From contig CAMDXI010000006.1 of NCBI GenBank assembly GCA_945878695.1, forward strand, positions 1-58,278: 58,278 bases of DNA, in the 5' to 3' direction. The first letter of the stretch is position 1, and each line of letters starts with the position of its first letter. This document shows positions 46,951 to 56,256 of the stretch, in pieces. Both the position numbers and the translations under genes were made by a program. The notes under the pieces are model-generated. The model saw nothing but the letters and a program-made list of their open reading frames with translations. It made no database searches and was not told the origin of the DNA. This DNA comes from Methylotenera oryzisoli (GTDB lineage: Bacteria > Pseudomonadota > Gammaproteobacteria > Burkholderiales > Methylophilaceae).

Positions 46951-46972
46951 GGTATAATATGTGCATTATACC
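46951..46972. promoter_or_regulatory. face-to-face overlapping promoters of purU and ispH
   Basis: A perfect inverted repeat GGTATAAT-ATGTGC-ATTATACC. The left arm holds TATAAT (46953-46958) for ispH, with TTGAGG at 46928 as a possible -35 (19-nt spacer). The right arm holds TATAAT on the minus strand (46970-46965) for purU. The two -10 boxes are 6 nt apart. Confidence 0.6.
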
Positions 46973-47001
46973 TTAAGTTAATTTAACAAATAAAAGAGCG
47001 T

Positions 47002-48024
47002 ATGACAGACAGTAAAGCCAGCATGCAAGCATCCGCCGATATCGTATTGGCCAATCCCAGAGGTTTCTGTGCCGGCGTGGACAGAGCCATCATTATTGTT
47101 GAACAAGCCTTGGAAAAATTCGGTGCGCCCATCTACGTGCGTAACGAGGTGGTGCACAATAAATTCGTGGTCGATGGCTTGCGCGCGAAGGGCGCTGTTT
47201 TCGTCAAACACCTGGACGAAATTCCCACCGGCAGCACGGTTATTTTTAGTGCACACGGCGTGTCTAAAGCGGTTCGTGCCGAAGCCGAATCGCGTGGCTT
47301 GATTGCCTACGATGCTACCTGCCCGCTAGTGACTAAAGTGCACATTGAAGTAGCTAAAATGCGTCAGGCCGGCATGGAAATTATCATGATAGGTCATAAA
47401 GGCCACCCAGAGGTGGAAGGCACCATGGGTCAAATTGAGCCGGGTCAAGTCGAGTCCGATCATGATGAGGACGATGAAGTGGCGGCGATCGGCATGTATT
47501 TGGTGGAAACGCCAGCCGATGTCGCGCAATTACAGGTTAAAAACCCAGAAAAATTGGCTTTTGTAACGCAAACCACCTTGTCCATGGACGATGCCGCGAC
47601 GGTGATTGATGCCTTAAAAGCCAAATACCCCAATATCCATGCGCCCAAAAGCGAAGACATCTGTTACGCCACGCAAAATCGCCAAGACGCGGTCAAGCTG
47701 ATGGCAAAAGATTGCGATTTGGTGATTATTATTGGTTCGCCTAACAGCTCCAATTCCAACCGTTTGCGGGAAGTGGCCGAGAAGCAACGCGTGGAAGCTT
47801 ACATGGTGGATAACGCCAGCTACCTGCAGGCATCGTGGTTAGTGGGTAAAAAGAAAATCGGCGTCTCTGCCGGTGCCTCCGCACCAGAAGTGTTGGTGAA
47901 AGAAGTGATCGGCCAATTGCAACACATGGGCGCGCAACAGGTTGAAGAGTTGCAAGGGGTGATAGAAAGCGTGGTATTTCAGCTGCCGAAAAACCTAACG
48001 GCGGCAGCAAGTAAAAAAACCTAA
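47002..48024 (+). CDS. ispH: 4-hydroxy-3-methylbut-2-enyl diphosphate reductase IspH
   Basis: 340 aa, last step of the MEP isoprenoid pathway. Cluster ligands are Cys23 (RGFCAG), Cys107 (ATCPL) and Cys221 (DICYAT). [14 protein letters not shown] carries the catalytic Glu, and [11 protein letters not shown] binds diphosphate. The N-terminus is ~13 residues longer than in E. coli and an internal ATG at 47023 is possible. The C-terminal VVFQLPKNL is typical. Confidence 0.96.
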   Translation: MTDSKASMQASADIVLANPRGFCAGVDRAIIIVEQALEKFGAPIYVRNEVVHNKFVVDGLRAKGAVFVKHLDEIPTGSTVIFSAHGVSKAVRAEAESRGLIAYDATCPLVTKVHIEVAKMRQAGMEIIMIGHKGHPEVEGTMGQIEPGQVESDHDEDDEVAAIGMYLVETPADVAQLQVKNPEKLAFVTQTTLSMDDAATVIDALKAKYPNIHAPKSEDICYATQNRQDAVKLMAKDCDLVIIIGSPNSSNSNRLREVAEKQRVEAYMVDNASYLQASWLVGKKKIGVSAGASAPEVLVKEVIGQLQHMGAQQVEELQGVIESVVFQLPKNLTAAASKKT

Positions 48025-48070
48025 TACCACCATCCTGTCTGATCAAAGCACTTTAATATCTAAATCAACG

Positions 48071-48517
48071 ATGTTTAAAACCCCTGTTTCTGCCTTGGTA
48101 CTCATTCATACCGAGGACCTGCAAGTGCTGATTATGGAGCGTGCCGATAAGGCTGGGTTTTGGCAATCGGTGACCGGCAGTTTGGAGGCGGGTGAGACGC
48201 CCAGGCAGGCCGCCATGCGCGAGGTGTTAGAAGAAACCGGCCTAAACGCGGAGCAGTATGACTTGCAAGATTGGCAGGTGGCGAATACCTACGAAATCTA
48301 CCCGCATTGGCGTTACCGTTATGCGCCTGGGGTCACTAGCAATGTCGAGCACCAGTTTGCCTTAGTCTTGCCTAGCGCCTTGCCCATCCAGTTGGCGCCC
48401 GATGAACACCTGCAATATGCCTGGGTGGATTGGCGGGAAGCGGCGCAGCGGGTTTTTTCCTGGACCAATGTAGACGCCATAAAAAGATTAGCTGAGCGTC
48501 ACCAATTATCGTTATAA
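48071..48517 (+). CDS. nudB: dihydroneopterin triphosphate diphosphatase NudB
   Basis: 148 aa, Nudix hydrolase of folate synthesis. The Nudix box GSLEAGETPRQAAMREVLEE plus TGL matches G-x5-E-x7-R-E-U-x-E-E-x-G-U exactly. The N-terminal PVSALVLIHTEDLQVLIMER and YRYAPGVTSNVEHQFAL are NudB-like. It starts 46 nt after ispH. The NudB assignment rests on similarity within a large superfamily. Confidence 0.85.
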   Translation: MFKTPVSALVLIHTEDLQVLIMERADKAGFWQSVTGSLEAGETPRQAAMREVLEETGLNAEQYDLQDWQVANTYEIYPHWRYRYAPGVTSNVEHQFALVLPSALPIQLAPDEHLQYAWVDWREAAQRVFSWTNVDAIKRLAERHQLSL

Positions 48518-48547
48518 AATAAGCGCCTGTTTTTACACTAACCCTTA

Positions 48548-49660
48548 ATGCGATTGAACACCATGCAAGTATCCGCGATTAAATTTGATAAATTTCAGGC
48601 CAGTCTAGACGAAGATTGCCAGCAGCGCATCGTTGCGGCCAAGCAAGCCTTAGGCAAGCGCTTGGTCATTTTGGGGCATCACTACCAAAACGAAAGCGTG
48701 TATAGGCATGCCGATTACACCGGCGATTCGCTCAAGCTATCGCGTTATTGCGAAAGTTTGGATGCCGAGTTCATCGTCTTTTTGGGCGTGCATTTTATGG
48801 CGGAAGTGGCGGATATTTTGAGCCGTCCAGAGCAGATTGCCATCTTGCCAGACCTAGCCGCCGGATGCTCCATGGCCGACATGGCCAACTTAGCTAAAGT
48901 TGAACGCAGTTACCGTGAGCTGAATAAGGTATTGAATTTTGATGAAGCCATCACGCCCGTTACCTACATCAATTCCGCTGCCGATTTAAAAGCCTTTTGT
49001 GGTGAGCACGGCGGCATAGTTTGCACCAGCACCAATGCGCCTAAGATATTAGAGTGGAGTTTTAAACAACGTGAAAAGGTGTTGTTTTTCCCCGATCAAA
49101 ATTTAGGCCGCTGGTCTGGCCATCAGATGGGTATTCCTCTTGAACAAATGCCGGTTTGGGATCCAGATTTGCCTATGGGTGGGCTGACCGAAGCGCAAAT
49201 TAAAAATGCAAAAATTTTGTTATGGAAGGGCCACTGCGCGGTTCACCAAATGTTCCGCTTGCAAAATATCACGCAATTCCGAGCGGCGCACCCCGATGGT
49301 TTGGTGATCTCGCACCCGGAGGCGCCTTATGAAGTGTGCTTGAATTCCGATTTTGTCGGTTCCACTGAGTACATACTGAAAACCGTCAGTGAAGCCCCGG
49401 CTAACTCTAAATGGCTAGTGGGTACCGAGCTGAATCTGGTTAACCGTCTAGCCGAGCAAATGAAACCGCAAGGTAAATTGGTGCAATTCATGAGTCATGT
49501 GGTGTGCGAGTGTTCGACCATGGCCAGAATCGATCCGCAGCATTTGGCTTGGGTGTTAGAGAATTTGCTGCAAGGCCAAGTGGTCAATCAAATTAAAGTG
49601 CCTGAACACGAAGCCAAGCTGGCTAAATTGACTTTAGAGCGGATGTTAGCGGCCTCTTAA
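48548..49660 (+). CDS. nadA: quinolinate synthase NadA
   Basis: 370 aa, [4Fe-4S] enzyme of de novo NAD synthesis. HHYQNESVYRHADYTGDSLKLS is the substrate region (first strand LVILGHHYQ). Cluster cysteines are Cys107 (AAGCSMADMA), Cys159 (IVCTSTNAP) and one of Cys320/Cys322 (VVCECSTMARID). An internal ATG at 48563 is also possible. nadB is not in the window. Confidence 0.95.
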   Translation: MRLNTMQVSAIKFDKFQASLDEDCQQRIVAAKQALGKRLVILGHHYQNESVYRHADYTGDSLKLSRYCESLDAEFIVFLGVHFMAEVADILSRPEQIAILPDLAAGCSMADMANLAKVERSYRELNKVLNFDEAITPVTYINSAADLKAFCGEHGGIVCTSTNAPKILEWSFKQREKVLFFPDQNLGRWSGHQMGIPLEQMPVWDPDLPMGGLTEAQIKNAKILLWKGHCAVHQMFRLQNITQFRAAHPDGLVISHPEAPYEVCLNSDFVGSTEYILKTVSEAPANSKWLVGTELNLVNRLAEQMKPQGKLVQFMSHVVCECSTMARIDPQHLAWVLENLLQGQVVNQIKVPEHEAKLAKLTLERMLAAS

Positions 49661-49679
49661 GCCTACCTATTAAACCGGC

Positions 49680-49991
49680 TTAATCAACGACTAAACGTTG
49701 CACCACTTTGCCCTGCATTAAGTGCGAGGCTATGATCTCATCGATGTCGTCGTTGTCGATAAAGCTGTACCAAATCGCTTGTGGGTAAATCACCATCAAT
49801 GGTCCGGCATCGCACCTATCCAAGCAACCGGCGCGGTTAATGCGCACCTGACTCTCGCCACTCAAACCTAAACTTTTTACCCGTGCTTTCATGTAGTCAA
49901 ACGCGTCTTCCGCGCCTTTGTCCATGCAACAGGCCGCACCCGCTTCGCGTTGGTTTAAACAGAAAAAAACGTGGTGTTGAAAGTGGCTCAT
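49680..49991 (-). CDS. thioredoxin-like [2Fe-2S] ferredoxin
   Basis: 103 aa from MSHFQHHVFFC; a further in-frame upstream start at 50051 would overlap the TonB-like gene and is unlikely. Cysteines at 11 and 21-22 (FFCLNQ ... GAACCM) and in NRAGCLDRCDAGP supply the cluster ligands of the shethna-type/thioredoxin-like ferredoxins. VIYPQAIWYS is the C-terminal signature. Such ferredoxins appear in varied redox settings; the partner is unknown. Confidence 0.88.
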   Translation of the reverse strand: MSHFQHHVFFCLNQREAGAACCMDKGAEDAFDYMKARVKSLGLSGESQVRINRAGCLDRCDAGPLMVIYPQAIWYSFIDNDDIDEIIASHLMQGKVVQRLVVD

Positions 49992-50034
49992 GGTGGTGGG
50001 GATTATTGGTGGTAAGGCTGAACTATATAAGGCT

Positions 50035-50955
50035 TTAGTCCCCACTGGCAAGGCTGTCTTCTTTGGTGAAGGTCCATGTGCGGGTAATGCTTAATATATC
50101 GATTTCGCTTTGCACGGCATCAGGAAAGCGCGCGTAAGGCGCACCCAGTTCCACAATATGCTTGGCCGCCTCGTCCAGCAATTTGTGACCGGAGCTGCGG
50201 TTTAGCTCTATGGATTCTATGCTGCCGTCGGCATTAATCGATACCGTCATCTGCAATTGCCCGTATAACTTTAAGTTTCTGGCCGCTTCCGGGTAATTTA
50301 GGTTGCCTATTTTTTCTACTTTTTGCCGCCACGCTTCAACGTATAAAGCGTATTTGTATTCCTTGGTTCTGGCGCCTATGAATTTACGTTTAGGGCGTTT
50401 TTGGTAGACGTCTTGTTGCTTGGCGATCAGTGCCTCCAGTCTATCCATCTCCATGGCCGCTGAGGCCATGTCGTGCACATCGATGGCGCGGGTTGGATTG
50501 CTTTGCTGGCCGGTTTGCACTTCTTGCGCGCTGACTTTTTGCGCTGGTTCTGACTCCACGGCCTTGTTGGTTTGCAATTGCGTCATTAATTCTCGTGCTT
50601 GTTTTTCTAAGCTGGCCACGCGTTTTTGTGCTTGGTTTTGTTCGGCTTTTTGCGGGGCCGCTTGGCCGCCGGATTGGGTTTTACTTTGTTCTTTAAGCGC
50701 GGCTTGGCGTTGACTGCTGGCGGCTAATGCGGATTGCATTTTTCGGTTTTGGTTGGTGTTACCGCCTCGATCCAGATTGGCTTGCGCCAACACGTCGGCT
50801 TTTTGCGGTTTGCTATGGGTTTTGGCATTCACTAGGCTGACGTCCAGTACCGGCATGCTGTCGGCCATTTTTTTTAAATCGGGACTGAAGTGCACGCTCA
50901 GTAGTATCAGGTGCAGTAGCACAGACACATAGATAGCCGTGCGTATCAGCGGCAT
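50035..50955 (-). CDS. TonB family energy-transducing protein
   Basis: 306 aa if begun at ATG 50955 (MPLIRTAIYVSVLLH). A longer version from 51024, overlapping the mpl end, would add 23 residues. One transmembrane helix (about 4-22), a long Gln/Ala/Lys-rich periplasmic linker (about 55-200) and a C-terminal TonB domain (about 210-300) with NLNYPEAARNLKLYGQLQMTVSINADGS, in pieces YPEAARNLKLYGQL and SINADGSIESIELNRSSG. The linker is not the usual Pro-rich one. No exbB/exbD lies nearby, so its motor is elsewhere. Confidence 0.82.
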   Translation of the reverse strand: MPLIRTAIYVSVLLHLILLSVHFSPDLKKMADSMPVLDVSLVNAKTHSKPQKADVLAQANLDRGGNTNQNRKMQSALAASSQRQAALKEQSKTQSGGQAAPQKAEQNQAQKRVASLEKQARELMTQLQTNKAVESEPAQKVSAQEVQTGQQSNPTRAIDVHDMASAAMEMDRLEALIAKQQDVYQKRPKRKFIGARTKEYKYALYVEAWRQKVEKIGNLNYPEAARNLKLYGQLQMTVSINADGSIESIELNRSSGHKLLDEAAKHIVELGAPYARFPDAVQSEIDILSITRTWTFTKEDSLASGD

Positions 50956-50992
50956 GGCCTTTAATTTTTCATGCGCGCGCTTTAGCAAACGA

Positions 50993-52381
50993 TTACTCAG
51001 CGCTGAATTTTGATGTGAGCGCATCCAGTATTTTTTGGTGCACCCCACCAAAGCCACCGTTACTCATAACCAATACCGAGTCACCGCTGTCCGCTACCGC
51101 TACGATGGCGCTAACCATGGAGATTAAGTCATCGTAGACTTGCGCTTTATGTTGTATCGGTGCCAATGCGGCGCTGGCATCCCAACCTAAATCGGCACCG
51201 TAACAAAATACCAAGTCGGCTTCGCTTAAGCTGGCCGGCAAGGCGTTCTTCATGACGCCTAATTTCATGGTGTTAGAGCGCGGCTCCAATACCGCTAAGA
51301 TGCGCGCCTGGCCCACTTTGCTGCGTAAGCCAGCCACGGTGGTAGTGATGGCTGTCGGGTGGTGGGCAAAGTCGTCGTAGACCGTCACGCCATGCACTTC
51401 ACCACGGATTTCCATGCGGCGTTTTACATTTTTGAACTGGCTTAAGGCCTCGATAGCCACTTGCACTGAGACGCCGACATGGCGCGCAGCAGCAATGCTG
51501 GCTAGGGCATTCATGCGATTGTGTTCCCCCAACAAATCCCATGCCACGTGGCCTTGTCGTTCGCCGGCAAACAACACGTCAAAACTGCCGTTGCTTTGTG
51601 GGTTGGCTGCTTGCCAATCGCTGTCCGAGCCGAATTGTTCCACGGGCGTCCAGCAGCCTTTAGCGATCACCCGTTGCAAACTGCCTTCTAAGCCATTGCT
51701 TACGACTAAGCCGGCTTGCGGCACGGTGCGGACCAAGTGGTGGAATTGTTTTTCTATGGCGGCCAAGTCATCAAAGATGTCGGCATGGTCAAACTCGAGG
51801 TTATTTAACACGGCCGTGCGCGGGTGGTAGTGCACAAACTTAGAGCGTTTATCAAAAAAAGCCGTGTCGTATTCGTCCGCTTCAATCACAAAGAAGGGCG
51901 ACAGGCTGTTTTGGTCTTGCTTCGGTGCTTGCGGCAAGCGGGCGGAGACGGCAAAGTTTTGCGGCACACCGCCAATTAAAAAGCCGGGCGCTAGGCCCGC
52001 GTATTCTAAGATCCATGCCAGCATCGAGCTGGTGGTGGTTTTGCCATGGGTGCCCGCCACGGCCAACACCCATTTGCCTTGTAAGACGTTTTCTGCCAAC
52101 CATTGCGGGCCGGAAATATAGGGCAGGCCACGGTTAAGGATTTCTTCCATTAAAGGGTTGCCGCGGCTGATGACGTTGCCTATGACGTAGACATCCGGCT
52201 TGAGCTCGGTTTGGCTAGGGTCAAAGCCGGTGATCAGCTCTATGCCTTGCGCTTCCAATTGCGTGCTCATGGGTGGGTAAACATTGGCATCGCAGCCGGT
52301 GACTTTATGCCCAGCTTGTTTAGCTAACACGGCTATGCCGCCCATGAAGGTGCCACAAATGCCTAAAATATGAATGTGCAT
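50993..52381 (-). CDS. mpl: UDP-N-acetylmuramate:L-alanyl-gamma-D-glutamyl-meso-diaminopimelate ligase
   Basis: A 462-aa Mur-ligase-family enzyme that reattaches recycled murein tripeptide to UDP-MurNAc. The N-terminus MHIHILGICGTFMGG is Mpl-specific. The ATP loop GTHGKT is at 110-115, with FFVIEADEYDTAFFDKRSKF, HNRMNALASIAAARHVGV and YDDFAHHPTAI. Full length. It lies 12 nt downstream of metH on the minus strand. Confidence 0.96.
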   Translation of the reverse strand: MHIHILGICGTFMGGIAVLAKQAGHKVTGCDANVYPPMSTQLEAQGIELITGFDPSQTELKPDVYVIGNVISRGNPLMEEILNRGLPYISGPQWLAENVLQGKWVLAVAGTHGKTTTSSMLAWILEYAGLAPGFLIGGVPQNFAVSARLPQAPKQDQNSLSPFFVIEADEYDTAFFDKRSKFVHYHPRTAVLNNLEFDHADIFDDLAAIEKQFHHLVRTVPQAGLVVSNGLEGSLQRVIAKGCWTPVEQFGSDSDWQAANPQSNGSFDVLFAGERQGHVAWDLLGEHNRMNALASIAAARHVGVSVQVAIEALSQFKNVKRRMEIRGEVHGVTVYDDFAHHPTAITTTVAGLRSKVGQARILAVLEPRSNTMKLGVMKNALPASLSEADLVFCYGADLGWDASAALAPIQHKAQVYDDLISMVSAIVAVADSGDSVLVMSNGGFGGVHQKILDALTSKFSAE

Positions 52382-52393
52382 AGCCAGACCCCC

Positions 52394-55300
52394 TTAGCTC
52401 AAGTTTGGCGCCAACCAGCGCGCTAAATAGTCTTTTGTGAGGCCGCGGCGCTTGGCCATGTCCAGCAATTGGTCCTCACCGATTTTATCCACGCTGAAAT
52501 ACTTGGCTTCGCTATGGGCAAAGTAAAAGCCGGATACCGCCGCGCCTGGGGTCATGGCAAACGATTCGGTTAGTTGCATGCCTATGCTGTCGCATTGCAA
52601 GACTTGGAATACGTCCGGTTTGACCGTGTGGTCTGGGCAAGCCGGGTAACCGGGTGCTGGCCGAATGCCTTGGTATTGCTCTTTGATGAGGGCGGCTTTA
52701 TCCAATTTTTCATTGGCCGCGTAACCCCAGAAGTCCACCCGCACGCGCTCATGCAAATACTCGGCAAAGGCTTCGGCCAAGCGATCGGCTAAGGCCTTGA
52801 GTAATATGCTGCTGTAATCGTCGTGCGCATCTTCGAATTGTTTGATGCGTTTTTCTATGCCCAAGCCTGCGGTGACGGCGAATAAACCGATGTAATCCGG
52901 GGTAGCTTTAGGCGCAATGAAGTCGGCTAAACATTGGTTGGGGCGAGCCACACCGTCTATCACCGGCTTGACGGTTTGCTGGCGCATGCCGTAATAAGTA
53001 AAGGCGATCTGTTGGCGGCTGTCGTCGCGATAAATTTCGATGTCGTCGTCGTTGACGCTATTGGCAGGCATCAAGGCCACCACGCCATTGGCCGTTAACC
53101 AACGGCCGTCTATGATTTTTTTCAGCATGGCTTGGGCTTCAGCAAACAATTTGCTGGCAGTTTGCCCCACCACTTCGTCGGTCAGTATGGCTGGGTAGAA
53201 TCCGGCTAAATCCCAGGTTTGAAAGAACGGCGTCCAATCGATGTACTGGGCGATCACGCTTAAATCGGCGTTTTTGATTTCACGCCGACCGATGAACTTG
53301 GGTTTCACCGGTGCATGGCTGGCGCTAAACGACAGCTTGGCTTTGTTGGCACGCGCGTCGGCCAAGGTCAGCATGGGCGTGCCTTTTTTATTGGCATGCT
53401 GCTGACGGGCTTTCTCGTAGTCGGCCGCCACTTCGGCTATGTAAGCGTCGCGACTGTCCACCGTGAGTAAGGATTGCATCACCGAGACCGAGCGCGAGGC
53501 ATCGGCCACGTAAATAATCGGCCCGTCGTAATGCGGGGCAATTTTCACCGCCGTGTGCGCCCGTGAGGTGGTGGCACCACCTATCAACAAAGGCATTTTT
53601 AAGGCTTTGAAGTAGGGGTCGCGTTGCATTTCTTTGGCGATGTGCGACATCTCTTCTAAGGACGGCGTGATCAAGCCGGACAAACCTATGATGTCGGCAT
53701 TCTCGGCTTTGGCCATGGCTAAAATTTCTGCAGCTGGCACCATGACGCCCATGTTGACCACTTCAAAGTTGTTGCACTGCAAGACCACCGACACGATGTT
53801 TTTGCCTATGTCGTGCACGTCGCCTTTAACGGTGGCAATGACCATTTTGCCTTTGGGTTTGGCCACCTGGCCGGTGCGTTTTTCGTCGGCGGCTTTTTCC
53901 GCTTCTATGTACGGAATCAAATGCGCCACCGCTTGTTTCATGACACGCGCCGATTTAACCACTTGCGGTAAAAACATTTTGCCTTGGCCAAATAAATCGC
54001 CCACCACATTCATGCCGTCCATCAACGGTCCTTCAATAACGTGTATCGGTCGCCCACCCGCTTCGGCTATGGCGGCGCGGGCTTCTTCGGTGTCCTCGAC
54101 GATGAACTCGGTGATACCGTGCACCATGGCATGGCTTAAGCGTTTTGCCACTGGCGTGGGGGACTCGGGAGTGCCACGCCATTCCAGCGTGGCGGCTTCT
54201 TTTTTGCCGCCAGCGACCAAGCTGCCGGCGATCTCTATCATGCGCTCGGTGGCGGCCAAGGGGTTGCTCGGGTCGATAGGGCGGTTAAGCACCACGTCTT
54301 CAACCCGAGTGCGCAATTCCTCTGGCAGGTCGTCGTAGACACCCATCATGCCGGCATTGACGATGCCCATGGTCATGCCGGCTTGGATGGCGTGGTATAA
54401 AAAGACCGTGTGTATGGCTTCACGCGCGGGGTCGTTGCCCCTAAAGCTGAAGCTGACATTGGATACGCCACCAGAAATTTTAGCGTGCGCTAGGTTTTGT
54501 TTAATCCAGCGAGTGGCTTCTATGAAGTCAACCGCGTAATTGTTGTGCTCTTCTATGCCGGTGGCAATGGCGAAAATGTTCGGGTCAAAAATAATGTCTT
54601 CAGCAGGAAAGCCCATGCCTACCAATAAATCGTAAGCGCGTTGGCAAATTTCCGTTTTACGGGCAAAGGTGTCGGCCTGACCTTTTTCATCAAAGGCCAT
54701 GACTATCACCGCCGCGCCATAACGTTGGCAGAGTTTAGCTTGACGTAAAAATTCCGCCTCGCCCTCTTTCATGGATATGGAGTTGACGATGGCTTTGCCT
54801 TGCACGCACTTCAAACCCGCTTCTATGACGGCCCATTTGCTCGAGTCTATCATGATGGGCACGCGGGCAATGTCCGGCTCGGAGGCGATTAAGTTTAAAA
54901 AATGCGTCATGGCCTTGACCGCATCCAACATGCCTTCGTCCATGTTGATGTCTATCACTTGCGCGCCGTTTTCCACTTGTTGGCGGGCCACCGATAAGGC
55001 TTCGTCGTATTGCTCGTTAATGATCATGCGCGCAAACGCCTTGCTGCCAGTGACGTTGGTGCGCTCGCCGACGTTCACAAATAAGGAGTCGTCGTTAACC
55101 ACGAACGGCTCTAAGCCAGACAGTTTCAAGTTAATAGGCAAAGCCGGCACTTGGCGTGGCTTGATGGTTTTAATGGCTTGGTATATCGCTTGTATGTGCG
55201 CGGGAGTGGTGCCGCAACAGCCGCCGGCTATATTTAAAAAGCCGCTTTCGGCAAACTCTTTAACGAGGCTGGAAGTGACGTCTGGGGTTTCATCAAAGCC

Positions 55301-56182
55301 GGTGTCCGACATCGGATTGGGCAGACCGGCATTTGGGTAAATGCAGACAAAGGTGTCGGCGATGTTGGATAACTCTTCCACATAGGGACGCATCAGGGTT
55401 GCTCCCAATGCACAATTCAGGCCTATGGTCAGTGGTTTGGCATGGCGTACCGAATGCCAAAATGCCGTCACGGTTTGCCCAGACAAAATGCGGCCTGAGG
55501 CATCGGTGACCGTGCCAGAAATCATGATGGGAAAACGCAGGCCGGATTCTTCAAAGAATTGGTCTATGGCAAACAAAGCGGCTTTGCAGTTTAAGGTGTC
55601 AAATATGGTTTCCACCATCAAGATGTCCGCGCCGCCTTCTACCAAGGCACGCGTTTGTTCTAAATAAGCCGTCACCAACTCATCAAAGCGGATGTTGCGT
55701 GCCGCCGGGTCGTTCACGTCCGGTGAAATGCTGGCGGTTTTAGGGGTGGGCCCTAAGGTGCCAGCCACAAAACGCGGTTTGTCTGGGGTGCTGTATTTTA
55801 AGCAGGAGGCCTTGGCCAATTTAGCTGCTTGCACATTCATCTCGTGCACCAAATGGCCCATGTGGTAGTCGTCTTGGGCGACCGTGGTGGCGCCAAAGGT
55901 ATTGGTTTCTATGATGTCGGCACCGGCGGCCAGATACTGCTCGTGTATGGCTTGAATGATGTGCGGCTGGGTTAAGGTCAGTAGCTCGTTGTTGCCTTTG
56001 ACAAACAACTCGCGCTCGCCAATGGGAGCCTTGAAATCGGCAAAACGCGGCCCACGGTAATCCGCCTCGCTCAGCTTGTATTGCTGAATCATGGTGCCCA
56101 TGGCGCCGTCTAAAATCAGAATGCGCTCAGCTAGTAATGCTCTAAGGGTGTTCTCGGTGACCGAGACGGGGTTGTGCGACAT
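52394..56182 (-). CDS. metH: cobalamin-dependent methionine synthase
   Basis: 1262 aa, slightly longer than E. coli MetH, modular. The homocysteine domain (about 1-330) has zinc ligands GLNCALG and GGCCGTTP. The pterin domain (about 360-620) has [14 protein letters not shown] and [10 protein letters not shown]. The cap and B12 domains (about 660-900) have DVHDIGKN with the cobalt-ligating His near residue 790. The reactivation domain (about 930-1262) binds AdoMet. The 74-nt leader is too short for a cobalamin or SAM riboswitch. Confidence 0.97.
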   Translation of the reverse strand: MSHNPVSVTENTLRALLAERILILDGAMGTMIQQYKLSEADYRGPRFADFKAPIGERELFVKGNNELLTLTQPHIIQAIHEQYLAAGADIIETNTFGATTVAQDDYHMGHLVHEMNVQAAKLAKASCLKYSTPDKPRFVAGTLGPTPKTASISPDVNDPAARNIRFDELVTAYLEQTRALVEGGADILMVETIFDTLNCKAALFAIDQFFEESGLRFPIMISGTVTDASGRILSGQTVTAFWHSVRHAKPLTIGLNCALGATLMRPYVEELSNIADTFVCIYPNAGLPNPMSDTGFDETPDVTSSLVKEFAESGFLNIAGGCCGTTPAHIQAIYQAIKTIKPRQVPALPINLKLSGLEPFVVNDDSLFVNVGERTNVTGSKAFARMIINEQYDEALSVARQQVENGAQVIDINMDEGMLDAVKAMTHFLNLIASEPDIARVPIMIDSSKWAVIEAGLKCVQGKAIVNSISMKEGEAEFLRQAKLCQRYGAAVIVMAFDEKGQADTFARKTEICQRAYDLLVGMGFPAEDIIFDPNIFAIATGIEEHNNYAVDFIEATRWIKQNLAHAKISGGVSNVSFSFRGNDPAREAIHTVFLYHAIQAGMTMGIVNAGMMGVYDDLPEELRTRVEDVVLNRPIDPSNPLAATERMIEIAGSLVAGGKKEAATLEWRGTPESPTPVAKRLSHAMVHGITEFIVEDTEEARAAIAEAGGRPIHVIEGPLMDGMNVVGDLFGQGKMFLPQVVKSARVMKQAVAHLIPYIEAEKAADEKRTGQVAKPKGKMVIATVKGDVHDIGKNIVSVVLQCNNFEVVNMGVMVPAAEILAMAKAENADIIGLSGLITPSLEEMSHIAKEMQRDPYFKALKMPLLIGGATTSRAHTAVKIAPHYDGPIIYVADASRSVSVMQSLLTVDSRDAYIAEVAADYEKARQQHANKKGTPMLTLADARANKAKLSFSASHAPVKPKFIGRREIKNADLSVIAQYIDWTPFFQTWDLAGFYPAILTDEVVGQTASKLFAEAQAMLKKIIDGRWLTANGVVALMPANSVNDDDIEIYRDDSRQQIAFTYYGMRQQTVKPVIDGVARPNQCLADFIAPKATPDYIGLFAVTAGLGIEKRIKQFEDAHDDYSSILLKALADRLAEAFAEYLHERVRVDFWGYAANEKLDKAALIKEQYQGIRPAPGYPACPDHTVKPDVFQVLQCDSIGMQLTESFAMTPGAAVSGFYFAHSEAKYFSVDKIGEDQLLDMAKRRGLTKDYLARWLAPNLS

Positions 56183-56211
56183 GGTTAAATGGCAAGTTGT
56201 ATGGATGCGGC

Positions 56212-56217
56212 ATTATA
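56212..56217 (-). promoter_or_regulatory. -10 box (TATAAT) for metH
   Basis: Minus-strand TATAAT about 30 nt upstream of the metH ATG. The -35 region is poor. It lies just downstream of the dyad CGGCTAA-N6-TTAGCCG (56222-56241). Confidence 0.45.
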
Positions 56218-56256
56218 TCATCGGCTAAGGCGGATTAGCCGTCCTTGCTTGCTAGT

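Noticed and set aside
53634-54338. 234-codon open frame antisense to metH
   Set aside because: Composition (Met/Ser/Thr/Ala-rich) is that of a shadow frame opposite a highly conserved domain; no start signals.
56222-56241. Dyad CGGCTAA-N6-TTAGCCG as terminator of comM
   Set aside because: No T run follows on either strand; better regarded as an unassigned dyad in the metH promoter region.
56183-56256. Cobalamin or SAM riboswitch in front of metH
   Set aside because: Only 74 nt separate comM and metH and no B12-box or kink-turn elements are visible; the space holds a -10 box and a short dyad.
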